Shown: piece after piece, positions 49,702 to 61,829 of the stretch
Numbering within the stretch: position 1 is the first letter of the stretch
Layout: every line of letters begins with the position of its first letter
NCBI GenBank assembly: GCA_027405735.1
Contig: JAPEHQ010000009.1
Span: forward strand, 310,001 to 374,000
DNA: 64,000 nucleotides
Source of the DNA: Mucor racemosus
Lineage: Eukaryota > Mucoromycota > Mucoromycetes > Mucorales > Mucoraceae
Direction of reading: 5' to 3'
Made by a program: the position numbers and the translations under genes
Notes under the pieces: model-generated
What the model was told of the DNA's origin: nothing
Databases searched by the model: none
What the model saw: the letters and a program-made list of their open reading frames with translations, nothing else

Positions 49702-51884
49702 CAAGTCTTTATTTTATTGAGTATTATTATTAGAGCATTTATAATTATTAAAGAAGAAGAAAAGAAGAACAACTAAAAACAGGGAAGGGAAAAGAAGAAT
49801 GTAATACAGTGCTGTTTTTCACGGTTCTTTAAATTCCAAATTGCAAAGCTTTTTTCAGGTTCAATTAAGAGCAATTTGACCTGATTTTGTAAAATCGCTT
49901 TATTCTGTTTTCCTTATACAATAAATTTAATCTTTATTATAATTTACGCATATGAGTATGTTACCAACAAGCCATTCAAAAATAATGTGTTCGTTAATAT
50001 CGTGTAAGGAGTAAAGCGGTATTATTTTATTATACACATTCGATGCAAGTATGATACTATTTTACTACTGTCAAAAATTATCGCTTTACAAAAGGGACGT
50101 TTAAAAAATTAATTCAGAAGCACATTTCTGTCATTAATAAGGAGCTAACTAGCAATTATTTCAAACGGAATGTTTGTAAAAAACATGTGCATTTCATATT
50201 ATCTCAAATAATCGTACTGTATTACATTGATGAAACTTGTATCATTTTATAATGAAAACCATTTCTTTTTTGTTATTGTTTATCTACAGATTACCTCCTC
50301 AAATTATAGGAGTTTCTTTCTTTCTGTTATTTATTTAAAAGTAAAATACACGCAAATAAAAATAGGCATTCTTATTATTTACATGCTTTTTCACCTCGTC
50401 GAGATGATCTAAATAAAGAAACATTTTCGTTTTTGTGCACCCTCAATTATACTTGGACATATTGCATTTGTCCATCTATATATATAAAACACTCAAGATC
50501 TATCGGCTTTTCAAGGTATTGTAAATATTTGTCATCTAGTTTATTACATCGTGATTGTGAAATGACACATGAATGAGAACAAGTCTTCAATAAATTCTTC
50601 TGTTACTAAATAAATCATGTAAATGGAACTCATAATCGTTGAAACAGCGCTTCATCTTCTGTGGCCATGTATCAGCCATGAACATTATGCAATTTTAGGT
50701 TCATTGGCGTTGCTTTTAGCATTTGTATTACAAATAAACCAAGATGTTTCTCAAAATAAGAAAATTACTATACTGCCAGATATTCACTGGCAGTGAGTGT
50801 TTTCATTTACAGATTACGCTACCTTCATGAATACATACTGATCTGGAAATGCTTTGTATACATAAAATGTTGAGTAAAGCAATTCTAATTAGTAAACTTT
50901 ACCTACCTGGTACAATAACCAAAGCATCTAGCCGAATAAAGTTGAGATATGCTGAAAATCTTGGTTTTGCACAGCAAAAATTTAACCTTGATTGATTCTT
51001 TTTAATCAAAATTCCATTGAAAACAACTTTAGATAAATCGTATTTACGAATTTAAGATACATGAGTTGGTAGGATCATGCCGCCTGTTTCTGAATAATAC
51101 TTTATATCTTTCGAAAAACTAGAAAACAGGTAAAGTTCATTACTTTTCCCTTGAAAACTGGGTCCGACTTTTCATCACTGCTCAACTTTTTTTTTCTCTA
51201 ACTAATAGCAAAAACAAATTATACGCTAATGTACCTGAGATGTTCGGTTTCGATTCAAAAACAAGTCTCTAAAAATATCCTATTATTTGCAGTCGGTATA
51301 ACGCTTTCAGTGCTAATGTTTCAGACTTTTAAAGGTATTTCACTGCTAAAAAATCAAAAATTTTGAGCGGTCATATTTCTGAAAAATACTAAGCTATGCT
51401 AACATATTCTAATAATAAAACTCGTTTACTTTAAAGTGCTCTGTAATATATTTCAATATGAAAAACTTTTGAATACTTTTATTTTTTTCTTTTTTTTTTT
51501 GGCATTTCTGTAGTAGATTTCAAAATATTGGTTAAATTTAGCAGCTATTTTTTGCATTCGTGTAATCCAGCTCATTGAGCTCTCTCAGACCCAATTTAAG
51601 TTTTTTCAAAATATTGATTTTTCGTGGAGATATCCTCAAAAATATGTATGAAGGAATACCTTCGCTTTTAGCTTCAATTTTCCCCCTGTTGTAGTGATTC
51701 ACATTACATGATGCTTCAACAATAATTGCATGAATTAGTTTCAGTTGTATAATTCATATAAATATGTAAATGTTGGATCAGATATTGAACATTAGTGAAA
51801 ATATCTGTTTCTTTCCTTTGTTAATAATTTTAATCAAATAAACTTATTATCACAACCACAACCGATCTATTACTTAATACTACT
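49702..51884. other. 2.2 kb region upstream of the spectraplakin-like gene
   Basis: AT-rich with a purine-rich leader (49745-49800) just before the gene on its own strand. No coding feature; the 61-codon frame at 50227 has AT-driven composition. No repeat recognised. Confidence 0.5.
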
Positions 51885-52408
51885 TGTCAAATATTAAGCA
51901 TACTTAATACATAGTAAGTATTGACCAAAGTAATAGTCAACTACAATTAGTAACACCAACAACGTCCACCTTTTGTACTTCTTTCTTAATAGACTCAACC
52001 TATTATTACAAGATCATAGTACTTATTACACCTGTATACCCTCATCCCAAATTCTGAATTTGAAAAAAAAGTTGACAAAAAATACTTTTTTTCTATGTAC
52101 AATGAAGCCAAAAGGTTCAGATATGGCTCGATCAATAGATACTTTTGCTACGCATTATCTCCATTACTTTTATTTGAAATATGCTTGTTATGACAATACT
52201 CATCTTAGGTCTCACATCCAAGGTCACAGTCTATAATTAGTGTTACAGTAAATCAATGCGGATCATTGACTTACATCATATTCTTAGATAGTAAAACCCT
52301 AGTAATAGTAATAATTAATGCATATAAATACATCCAAAGGATGTATTGTTAATAATAAAAGTGCAATATTCTGGCAAGATTATTTATATAGACTCTTTTG
52401 ACATTTCA
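51885..52408 (+). mobile_element. Possible LTR, unresolved ends, about 520 bp
   Basis: Starts TGTCAAATATTAAG and ends CTTTTGACATTTCA, termini similar to family beta, with a TATA-like CATATAAATAC near 52320 and AATAAAA near 52354. It abuts element A copy 3 directly. Flanks match only imperfectly (CTACT versus CCACT/ACCAC), so the target duplication is not proven. Confidence 0.35.
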
Positions 52409-55028
52409 ACCACTACGGCCGCTCTGCGCTGCACAAGATGATTTCGTTGTGTCCAGGTGGTGGGCTGCACCACACTGTAGCCTGGGTTGCTGTGCCCACT
52501 AAATATGGCTAAAAAGATAACAAGATTCACATGGGTACAACAAAAGAAATAGCACACGAGCACAACGTTAAGCCTGCATATGCAGAATTATAGATTCCGT
52601 CCATATGCATGACATTAATCCCATGTGTGCATAATAGTAATAGAATAGCCCATAAACATATCATTATTCCTATTTGTGCATAATAATAAAATCTGACCAT
52701 GAGCATAATGAGCTAATTGTGCATAATAATAAAATCTGACCATGAGCATAATGAGCTAATTGTATGGGCATAAATTGGTTGTTTGTACATGAGCATCGTG
52801 CCGTTCCCAAAATTCCACTCCATTTTTTACTGGAATAATGCGTTTTTAAATTACATTTGTTTTTATTAATATAAATTATAGACAATACAACTCAATACGT
52901 TGTTGATGTAGAGCAATGCATGCACGAACCAATATATTTACGATTGTCATCATTTGTAAATATTTATACAGCTATAATGTTTACAACAACAATGGTTATT
53001 ATTACTCGAGCATAAACTTAAATAACACTTCTTACTGCTTAAATTTATATGCAAGCCAAATGTAAGATTATAAATGTTACTTTATCACATATAAAATTTA
53101 AACAAATTAACCTTCTTTAAACTTACTATTTTAGTTCACGATTGTCAGATGTAAAAAGATTTGTTTTCAAGTATACAGTAGCTACGATCAAAACAATGCT
53201 TATTAGGCAAAACATTAGATTATTCTTTTTTTTGTACTTCTATACCATTTGAAATTTTACCACTTTTCTGGAACATTTCGTGGGTTTGTAACCAGTTCTA
53301 GCTTTTCATTAGGTAGATATAAATATCATTGCCTGCGATTTAATCAGGTAATCAAGAAATACGTCCAACAATACAATAGTAAATAATTATATTTAATCTT
53401 AGAATGCGGTTAAATGAAAATATCAATCGCTTAAATGTTAGCATGCATATTCAGATAAAAGAAAAGAATACCAGCTTGATAGTCTGCTGATATGTCTTAT
53501 CAAACGGTGAATAATATCCTTGGAATATAAAAACAAAAAGAGAGAAACAACACACGTAAAAAGGATTTTCAAGGCTTTACATTATTTAAATAGCGCAACT
53601 AAAACCCTGCTAAATTGCTCATTTCAACCAATGTAAAAGCAGCATTACAGCGCATGAACCATAAACTAATAACAAAATAGGCAATATCTGTTATCATAGA
53701 AACATGCATTTTTCATTTTTCTATCAGAAAACTGCCTTTCATATCATATATTCATTAAACAATTGCAAAAGTGAGCCCTTAGAGCGACCCCGTAATTGAG
53801 CATAGCAAGATCGAACGACTAAGTCTCTTAGACTATGGTATATATCTAAGTTTTAAATAAAAATGCGCATTTTTTTAACTTTTATTATATTTAACCATGT
53901 ACGGTCTGAAAATTCAGACTTTGTAGCGGACATTTTCGGGACTCATTTTATCCTTACCCACACTCATGATTTTGATGAAAAAACAGAAAAATCAAATTTT
54001 AATACCAAAATCGACGTTTAAATATACTACATTATGAGAGAAAATTGTAGCAATAGCTAATACACATTTTATAAAAGCTTAATATCAAATGTTAAGTAAT
54101 GAAACTTTGCACTTTTGTCCCAAAAACGGAATTTTGGTTGAAGGATTTTCATGTAATATTTTGCAATTAAAATGTCTGTTATTTTTTATTGAGCAAATAG
54201 AGCGCTAGATTCTGTATATGTGTATATTTTTTGGTTTTATAATTGGTAGCATAATTAACTCTAGATTTGCAAAATCAGAAAAAAAAAAAATTAAAAAATG
54301 TCAAAATTGATGATCTGGACAAAAATAATTTTTTAAATTAATATCCAGTTTATAAGCCTTGTAAGTCTTAAAAATAAGAGATTTTATAATACTTGAGAAA
54401 TTTTTCAAGAATTTACGATGCTGTATGCACTTGATTCAAGCTTATTACTGTAGACCTTTATGCATTTTAATATTGTGCGGTAGTTTATTTGATGATAATA
54501 TAGTCTTACTTGATAATTAATGCGCTAGAGATAATTTACATTAAGTGTTAGTCTTACCTCTGCAATAGCATAAACATAAACATGGCCACCACTGAAACCT
54601 ATTATGGCCGCCTTTTATCCTCTTTGCCCCCGAGTCAATTTATTCAATGTTTTACTGGAACCAACTTAAATACTTACACATGGTTCCTCGGTATTTGCAT
54701 TCAAATTCCATAAATTAAATTGCCTGATTTCATCTACTACAGTAGTATCAAGCGTATCATCAGCACGCCTTATGATAAATATCAATCTAGAATCAGAAAC
54801 ATCCCATTGTCATTGTTATAAGCTATGAAAAACTTGATTTTTAATAATGCAGCAATTAAATAAAAAAACAAGATCATATTAATAATAATAGCATATGGTG
54901 ATTATTTAACATCTAAGTAAGTTTGATAAAAGATGCTTATAAATCCTTTTAAAAATTCTGAGGCAAACACAACATTTTGGTCCTGTAATTTCTATTCATT
55001 CAAATGTTGCAATTTCCACTATGCAGTG
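52409..55028 (+). repeat. Element A, copy 3
   Basis: Begins CCACTACGGCCGCTCTGCGC and carries the GTGGGC/GCCCAC hairpin (inside a longer GGTGGTGGGCTG). It is colinear with copy 1 to about 55028, where it is truncated. It contains a 50-bp local tandem duplication (52681-52710 and 52725-52755, CATAATAATAAAATCTGACC). Motif copy at 53761-53817. No LTR insertions. Confidence 0.85.
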
Positions 55029-55417
55029 TGTTATATCAAAAGATACTAATATAAAAATACTCTGCTAAAAGATACATTTTATTAATTCATTGATGCTTCG
55101 TATTTATATGTTTTCTAGATAATTATATGATTATTAATATTATTAATGAATTACCAGGTATTGAGGTACTTGATATAATTTGGGAACAAATCATATACAA
55201 TGGAATTTGTGGAATTGGGAATTTGTGATTGTATCATTTGGATAAGATGTAGGATTGCTTATGTTTCATTGTTGCCAAGTGTTCCTGAAGGTTCCTGATT
55301 GTCGCTGTTAATGCTATTTGTTATCCATGGCATTTAGTATGAGTTACTAAATGTCATGCCATGTTGGATTTCAATAGTTGTTCCTGGATTTCTACATCTG
55401 GGTAAACTTCTGATATA
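55029..55417. other. Spacer, no feature seen
   Basis: About 390 bp AT-rich sequence between element A copy 3 and the LTR-delta copy. Confidence 0.5.
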
Positions 55418-56330
55418 TCACAGTAAAATTACATACTAAAAACGCTTGAAAATAATAAAATAACCTAAATTCAAAGTGTCGCTCATAAAATATGATGCCA
55501 CTGGAAAAGTGAACAACAATAATAAACAAACGCTTCAATTAAACACAATAACAAACGCATGCTAAAAATATGAAATACCTTTTTGAACCATACATGTCGT
55601 GTAGTAGATGATAGCATCCTTGATCACGGCGCAATCAATTACCCAAATGACATATATATCAACACAGGATTCTATCCAAGCCATTAATAATAACAAACAA
55701 AAATATCAATTTAGTCAACTACTCATCTATATTGAAGCTGCACTACAGTATCAATATAAATAAGATTCAAGCATATAAAAATTACCACTTAATTCAAGGT
55801 TACATAAAATAGATATAATAAAAATAATAAACAAAACAATCATTTCCCAAAAGGTCGATATTGTCACACTTGACATCAATCCCTTGTGGTCAATGCTCTA
55901 CATGATTTGCCCCTTGAAATATCAAATCAATAATATATCTTGATTTTATTAGTTAATAGCTGTTTTTGAAGAAGTATACCACCACTTTCGACAAGAAACC
56001 TGTCTTTCTCTGTGTAATGAGTCAAACATTTCAGTTTCATTCATGCAACACCTTGCCTCATTCCTTATATAAATACTACAAGGAAATCATTATATAATCC
56101 CTTGTAGATTTATCTGTCTTGTTACGCTCCCTTTACTTTTATTTATTCACTAATAAATATCTAAATTACAAATAAGAACAACAACCTTCATCAATCCAGT
56201 TATCACCAATTTATAATAACAAGAATAATATCTATAAGCATATTATCCACCTTTGTTGTTAGTTGAAAATTACAGATCATTACACTCTGCTTAAAAAACG
56301 GGAAGCAACTAGAAAATCTTGTAATAACCA
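55418..56330 (+). mobile_element. LTR family delta, copy 1, interrupted by an alpha LTR
   Basis: The block 55425-55935 (ACATACTAAAAACGCTTG... to ...AATATCAAATCAATAA) matches 59407-59915 closely (about 90% by eye). Downstream the copies diverge by an internal deletion in copy 2, and the alpha LTR at 56013-56284 splits copy 1. The left terminus here reads CACAGT instead of TGCAGT. Right end not resolved. Confidence 0.6.
56013..56284 (+). mobile_element. Solo LTR, family alpha, 272 bp
   Basis: TGTAATGA...TCATTACA, flanked by perfect CTCTG duplications (56008-56012, 56285-56289). TATA-like CTTATATAAATAC and AATAAA are in + orientation. Same length and about 95% identical to the reversed copy at 36230-36501. 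Confidence 0.92.
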
Positions 56331-57984
56331 ATAAATAATAAATACTGATCCAAATGGGCTGTAAGTTTCAAAATATACTACAACTATAACATTATTCAGC
56401 ACTAAGTAGCTTTAGTATTCCATGCATTTGCTAGATAAATCTTACGAATCAAGAGCACCCTTTTCCCAAATGGGATTTGTTGCTAAATAGACAATTAGAA
56501 ATTAGAAATAGAGTCCTACTAAATCAGTTAAAACCAGCATAAACGGAAATGAAGACACCGAAATTAATAATTAAACGTCGTGCTTCTACTGTAAATGATT
56601 AATGTTGTAGTGTATAGTGCAATGTGCTTTGAACTTATTTTTCAAAAAGTTTAGGTTTTAAATATTGATTTAAGTAACTGCAAGAAAATAAATATTAGAA
56701 AATGAAAAACCTTTGTTTCTTGAATGAACTGATCTACTAATAATTCGCAGTAGATAACCAACATATTTTATACAACTTTATCTACTGGATGATATTTAAA
56801 TCTTCGAAAAATATCAATTTTTCATCGAGTTATAGATAAATTAAGATTTGGTGAAAAGTAATTAACTTAAATGTAAAGTTGTGGTGCACAAAATATCTGT
56901 ATTTATGAAACAATTTGAGAGCAAAAAGTTTTATTTAAAACCGTGAATTGATGCAGAATTGTGTGAGCTGCAAAAGCCATTTAATGGTCAAGTGACGGTA
57001 GATATACAGTTTTTTGTCAAATATTGCAAACATTTCCTAATTTCCAGTATTTTGCACATTAAAAGCTTAAAAATAGACTACAGCTTAAAGCGTGCGATTT
57101 CATTCAAAGCCCGAGAAAGTCGATTTTGAAACAAGACATTAAATTTATTTTTTGAGATTTTGATAGAACGTTATGACTGGCCAATTTGTGGCTCAGAAAA
57201 TTTGACGCTTTTTCAAATTTCAAGCAATATTAGTGGCTCCCGTCATTTCAACCATTTTTTGAGGATGCTTTTGATAGTATATCTATCATTACTCTATCAA
57301 AAATGCAGCTACAATTAAGAAAAAAGGTGGAAATGCAAGCAGTACATTTGGCGCATATTGCAGTACCAAGAAAACAGAAATGCAAATGTTTTAACGTTTC
57401 GTTTTGGAGTGATTAAAATCATTAGTCATTTGGTTAATCTTTATAAATTTGGAGATAATGCATCATTACTCGATCAAAATTGTAGCTAGAATCCAGTAAA
57501 ATAATGCACATAAACAAGAAAATGCTGCGCATTCTGTATTTTTGAGAATAAAGGCTTACAAGAGTCTTCAAATTTCAAGTTTTAATTAATAAAAGTGATT
57601 AGTCATTTAGCTGATTTTTAAAGATTTCTACATGATGTATTGTTACTCCATCAAAAATGTGCTTAAAATAAAGCAAAATAACACAAATAAAGCTGCGCAT
57701 TTGCATCCAATTGATGCATTATAAAATATAATAGCTTGAAAAAAGATATAATTCTGTTTACTCGAGCTTTGAGAATGACCAATTATTTGACAAATTTGGC
57801 ATTTCTGAATACTGCCAATGCCAAATGATTCTACCTAATTTTTCAATATAATGCAACTACTTTTTTGATATGCATCTTTAATTCCGTATATAATAATATT
57901 CCAAACACTTAAAATTGTTAGAGATATCATTAAGTTAAAAGTAAAGATTCTTGCATTTTTTAACATTATACGATATGACGAGTG
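56331..57984. other. Non-coding spacer containing a 178-bp degenerate tandem array
   Basis: AT-rich, no gene. The tandem array is annotated separately; the rest (56331-57240) shows nothing recognisable. Confidence 0.5.
57241..57775 (+). repeat. Degenerate tandem repeat, period about 178 bp, three units
   Basis: The phrase CATTACTCTATCAAAA recurs as CATTACTCGATCAAAA and GTTACTCCATCAAAAA at about 57287, 57465 and 57642, i.e. spacings of 178 and 177. Each is preceded by GTCATTT...TTTATAAATTTGG-like sequence and followed by AAAATAA(T)GCACATAAA-like sequence. Identity between units is about 60-70% by eye. Confidence 0.6.
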
Positions 57985-58495
57985 CCGTATATTTTCTGGT
58001 TCGATAGATAATACTTCAGAAAGAATGCAATTGAAAAAGGATGAGTAATGAATTAGTTCTTCAACTGTATAATAAAAACAAGATATTGTTTATTTAGATA
58101 TAAAATTATGGCTTTTTATATTGATACTGTATAAAATTGAGATCCTGAGATGTAATTTAAGGCACTATTAAACCATTAGATCTGTTTGATCACAACCTAT
58201 GGATTAAAATGGATCAATTATAATTTAACCATCATTCTTGAAGAGCTTGTGAGTTTTCTTGTTTCAATTCTGCGCTAAATATGCTTGTATGTTGATTTGA
58301 TAGCTACTTGATTGGCTAACTACTGGGATGGAATAATATGGTGTCATAATTGAGGTCCAAGCGTTCTTGGTAGTTACTGGATTAAACGTGATACGCTAGG
58401 AGTTCATTATATCCGATATCGAGACTTTGCACTTCAATACATGTCGTAGTCAATAGATTGTAAGATGTATTGATACTGTAGAAGGTGATAACGTA
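57985..58495 (+). repeat. Element B, copy 2
   Basis: Partner of 34437-35305, lacking its central 340 bp, and directly followed by the truncated element A copy 4. Confidence 0.75.
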
Positions 58496-58976
58496 TGATA
58501 CTAGGTGGAATATAATATTATAACAATAAAATTTGACAATGAGCATAATGAGCTAATTTTATGGGCAAACATTGGTTTGTACATGAACATTGTGCTGTTC
58601 TCAAAATTCCATTGCATTTTGTACTGCATTGGGTTTTTAAATTACATTTGCTTTTATTAATATAGATTATAGACAATACGATTTAATACGCGGCTGATGT
58701 AGAGTGATGCATGCAAGAGCCAATATGTTTACAATTATCATCATTTGTAAAAACGTTTATACTGTAGCTATAATGCTTACTACAGACACAATGGTTTTTG
58801 CTCGATCATAAGCTTAAATAATACTTACTGTTCAAATTTATATGCAAGCCAAATCAAAGATTATAGATATTACTTTATTACTCATAAAATTTAAACAAAT
58901 TAACCTTCTTTAAACCTACTATTTTAGTTTACCATTATCAGCTGTAAAAAGATTTGTTTTCATCAAGCATAGCTAC

Positions 58977-59159
58977 TGTTATATCAGAATCTAGGTATAG
59001 CGCTACAACAGTAGTTGTAATATCAGGATATTGTTATTGTTACACCATCAATAGCTGTTGTATTACTTGATAATTTTTTCTATATATAATCTCATCCTCT
59101 ACATTGAATAAAACTACACCTTTTACTCTTGTCTAATTCTTATTAGTTTTCGTAAAACA
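58977..59159 (+). mobile_element. Solo LTR, family gamma, 183 bp
   Basis: TGTTATATCAG...CGTAAAACA, flanked by GCTAC on both sides (58972-58976, 59160-59164). Copies 1-3 of element A read AGCTAC uninterrupted here. Has CTATATATAATC and a following AATAAA. Confidence 0.92.
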
Positions 59160-59398
59160 GCTACAATCAAAAATATGGTTATTAGGCAAAACATTAGACT
59201 ATTCTTTTCTTTGTACAGTATTTCTATATCATTTGAAATTTTAACGCTTTTCTGGAACATTTCGTGGGTTTGTAACCAGTTCTAGCTTTTCATTAGGTAG
59301 ATATTATAAATATCATTACCTGCGATTTAATCAGGTAATCAAGAAATACGTCCAACAATACAATAGTAAATAATGATATTTGATCTTAGAATGCGGTT

Positions 59399-60129
59399 TG
59401 CAGTGGAATTACATACTAAAAACGCTTGATAAAAATAAAACAACCTAAATTTCAAGTGTCGCTCATGAAATGTGATGCCACTTGAAATGTGAACAACGAT
59501 AATAAACAAACGCTTCAATTAAACACAATAACAAACGCATGCTAAAAATATGAAATACCCTTTTTGAACCATACATGTCGTGTAGATGATAGCACCCTTG
59601 ATCACGGCGCAATCAATTACCCAAATGACATATATAGATCAAAACAGGATTCTATCCAAATCAATAATGATAATAAACAAAGATATTAATTTAGTCGACT
59701 ACTCATCTATATCGAAGTTGCACTATCAATATAAATAAGATTCAAGTATATAAAAACTACCCCTTAAAAATCAAGGTTACATAAAATAGATATAACAGAA
59801 ATAAACAAAACAACCATTTCCCAAAAAGGTTGATATTGTCACACTTGACATACAATCCCTTATGGTCAATGCTCTACACAATTTATCCCTTAAAATATCA
59901 AATCAATAACAATGTACTCAAAACTGGAAGATTACTAAATATATATCCATTCAAGTCTGATGGTATCCAAGTTCTCCGAATCACTATAAATACCCTCATA
60001 CTTTTTAATTATTTTAACTCTTCAGAAATCTTTTGTAATAAAAACTTTAGCTGATTATAATTGTATTTCTACTGCTTTTATTTTTATATTTTTTTTTTAT
60101 TTTAGTAAATAACATCATAATTTACTGCA
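59399..60129 (+). mobile_element. Solo LTR, family delta, 731 bp
   Basis: TGCAGTGGAATTA...TAATTTACTGCA, flanked by CGGTT (59394-59398, 60130-60134). Other element A copies read GCGGTTAAATG at this point. TATA-like CTATAAATACCC near 59985 and AATAAAA near 60036 fit an LTR in + orientation. Confidence 0.88.
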
Positions 60130-61200
60130 CGGTTAAATGAAAATATCAATCGCTTATGTTAGCATGCGTATTCAGATAAAAGAAAAGAATACCTGCTTGA
60201 TAGTCTGCTGATGTGCCTTACCAAACGGTGAATATATCCTTAGAATATGGAAACTAAAAGAGAGAAACAACATACGTAGAAAAGGATTTTGAAGGCTTTA
60301 CATTATTTAGCGCATTAAAACCCTGCTAAATTGTACATTTCAGCCAAGGTAAAAGCAGCATTACAGCATATAAACCATAAAATAAACGAAATAGGTAATA
60401 TCTGTTATTATAGAAACATACATTTTTCTACCAGAAAAGCCGTCTGTTATATCATACTGTACATTTATTAAAAAATTGCAAACGAGAGCCCGTAGAGCGA
60501 TACCGTAATTGAGTATATATAGCAAGATTGAACGGCTAAGTCTCTTATACTGTGATATGTCTAAGTTTTAAATAAAAAAACGTTTCTTTTTTTTAACTTT
60601 TCTTATATTTAATCATGTGCGGTCTGAAAATTCAGACTTTGTGGCGAACATTTTTCAGGGCTCATTTTATCCTTACCAACACTCATGATTTTGATCAAAA
60701 AACAGAAAAATCAAATTTTGATACTAAAATCAACGTTTAAATATACTACATTGTGAGAGGAAATTGTAGCCATAGCTAATACACATTTTATAAAAGCTTA
60801 ATATTAGATATTAAGTAATGAAAATTTGTACTTTAGGCCCAAAAACGGTTTTTTGGTTAAAGGATTTTTATGTAATATTTTAAAATAAAAATGTTTTTTA
60901 TTTTCTATTGAGCAAATGGAGCGCTAAATTTTGCATATGTGTATATTTTTTGTTTTTATAATTAGTAGTATAATTAACTCTAGATTTGCAAAAACAGAAA
61001 AAAAAATTCAAAAAATGTCAAAATTGATGATCTGGACAAAAATAATTTTTAAAATTAATATTCCGCTTATAAGCCCTGTAAGTCTTAAAAATAAGAGATT
61101 TTGTAATACCTGAGAACTTTTTCAAGAATCTATAATGCTGTACCCACTTGATTCAAGTTTATTATTGTAAAATTCCATAAATTAAATTGGCCGGTTTTAT

Positions 61201-61829
61201 CTACAGTACCAAACAAGGCGGGAGGTGTAGGAGATCATGTTACATCATGCACATAATCGTCTGCGTGTTCAAATGAGTAAAGAGGAGGGACACCGGATGC
61301 TTTCTAACAATATGCTACAAAAGATGGTTTTTTTTTTTTTTTTAAAAAAAAAGTGACAGATTAATAAAAGATCAGATGTTTATAAACTTCATTCACATTT
61401 GTTATAAAAACATACGTTTTTGGACCAGAGAGACAGTAATCGAGTGTAACGAAATAGAGCTGCCAGTCGTGATACATTCATTAAAAAAACTGCAAAAGCG
61501 AGCCCACAGGGCGGCGCCGTAATTGAGCTTAGCGAAATCGAACTAATATATATACTATATATTGCACGCTTTATAATAAAAAATATTGTATGTGCAGGAT
61601 TGATTTCATTTGAATGAATCACTCAAAAACTCAAAATATTTACTTGTCAGATTCAGCATGCAATATATTGTATATTCTGTATAATCAATTAACACATAGT
61701 AAAATTTGTTCATCAACAATTAAATATAAATGAAAGCCATCAAACGCTTGAAGAAAATACAGGCACATATGGTTATGAATTATAAAATTATTAGCTTTTT
61801 TATTTGTACAAATACACCATAGATGAGAT
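61201..61829. other. Spacer with a lone dispersed motif and a tRNA-like box
   Basis: Holds a GC-richer patch at 61208-61300 with a B-box-like GTGTTCAAATGAG followed by AAAGAGGAGG (compare AAAGAGGAAG at 34048). Also a T/A run (61328-61352) and an isolated 55-bp motif at 61489-61543. No gene. Confidence 0.5.
61489..61543 (+). repeat. Dispersed 55-bp motif, isolated copy outside element A
   Basis: GCGAGCCCACAGGGCGGCGC then CGTAATTGAGCTTAGCGAAA and TCGAAC. It is about 1 kb beyond copy d of element A and not embedded in A sequence. Confidence 0.75.

Larger units (their letters stand above)
58516..61200 (+). repeat. Element A, copy 4, 5'-truncated, with two nested solo LTRs
   Basis: Colinear with copies 1-3 from AATTTGACAATGAGCATAATG onward after removing 58977-59159 and 59399-60129. 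Near 61168 it has an internal deletion relative to copy 1 (TTATTGTAAA joins ATTCCATAAATT). Motif copy at 60473-60533, more diverged than in the other copies. Confidence 0.8.

Noticed and set aside
49702..49704. Upstream non-ATG (TTG) start for the spectraplakin-like gene
   Set aside because: Two ATG codons follow immediately; nuclear genes normally start at ATG.
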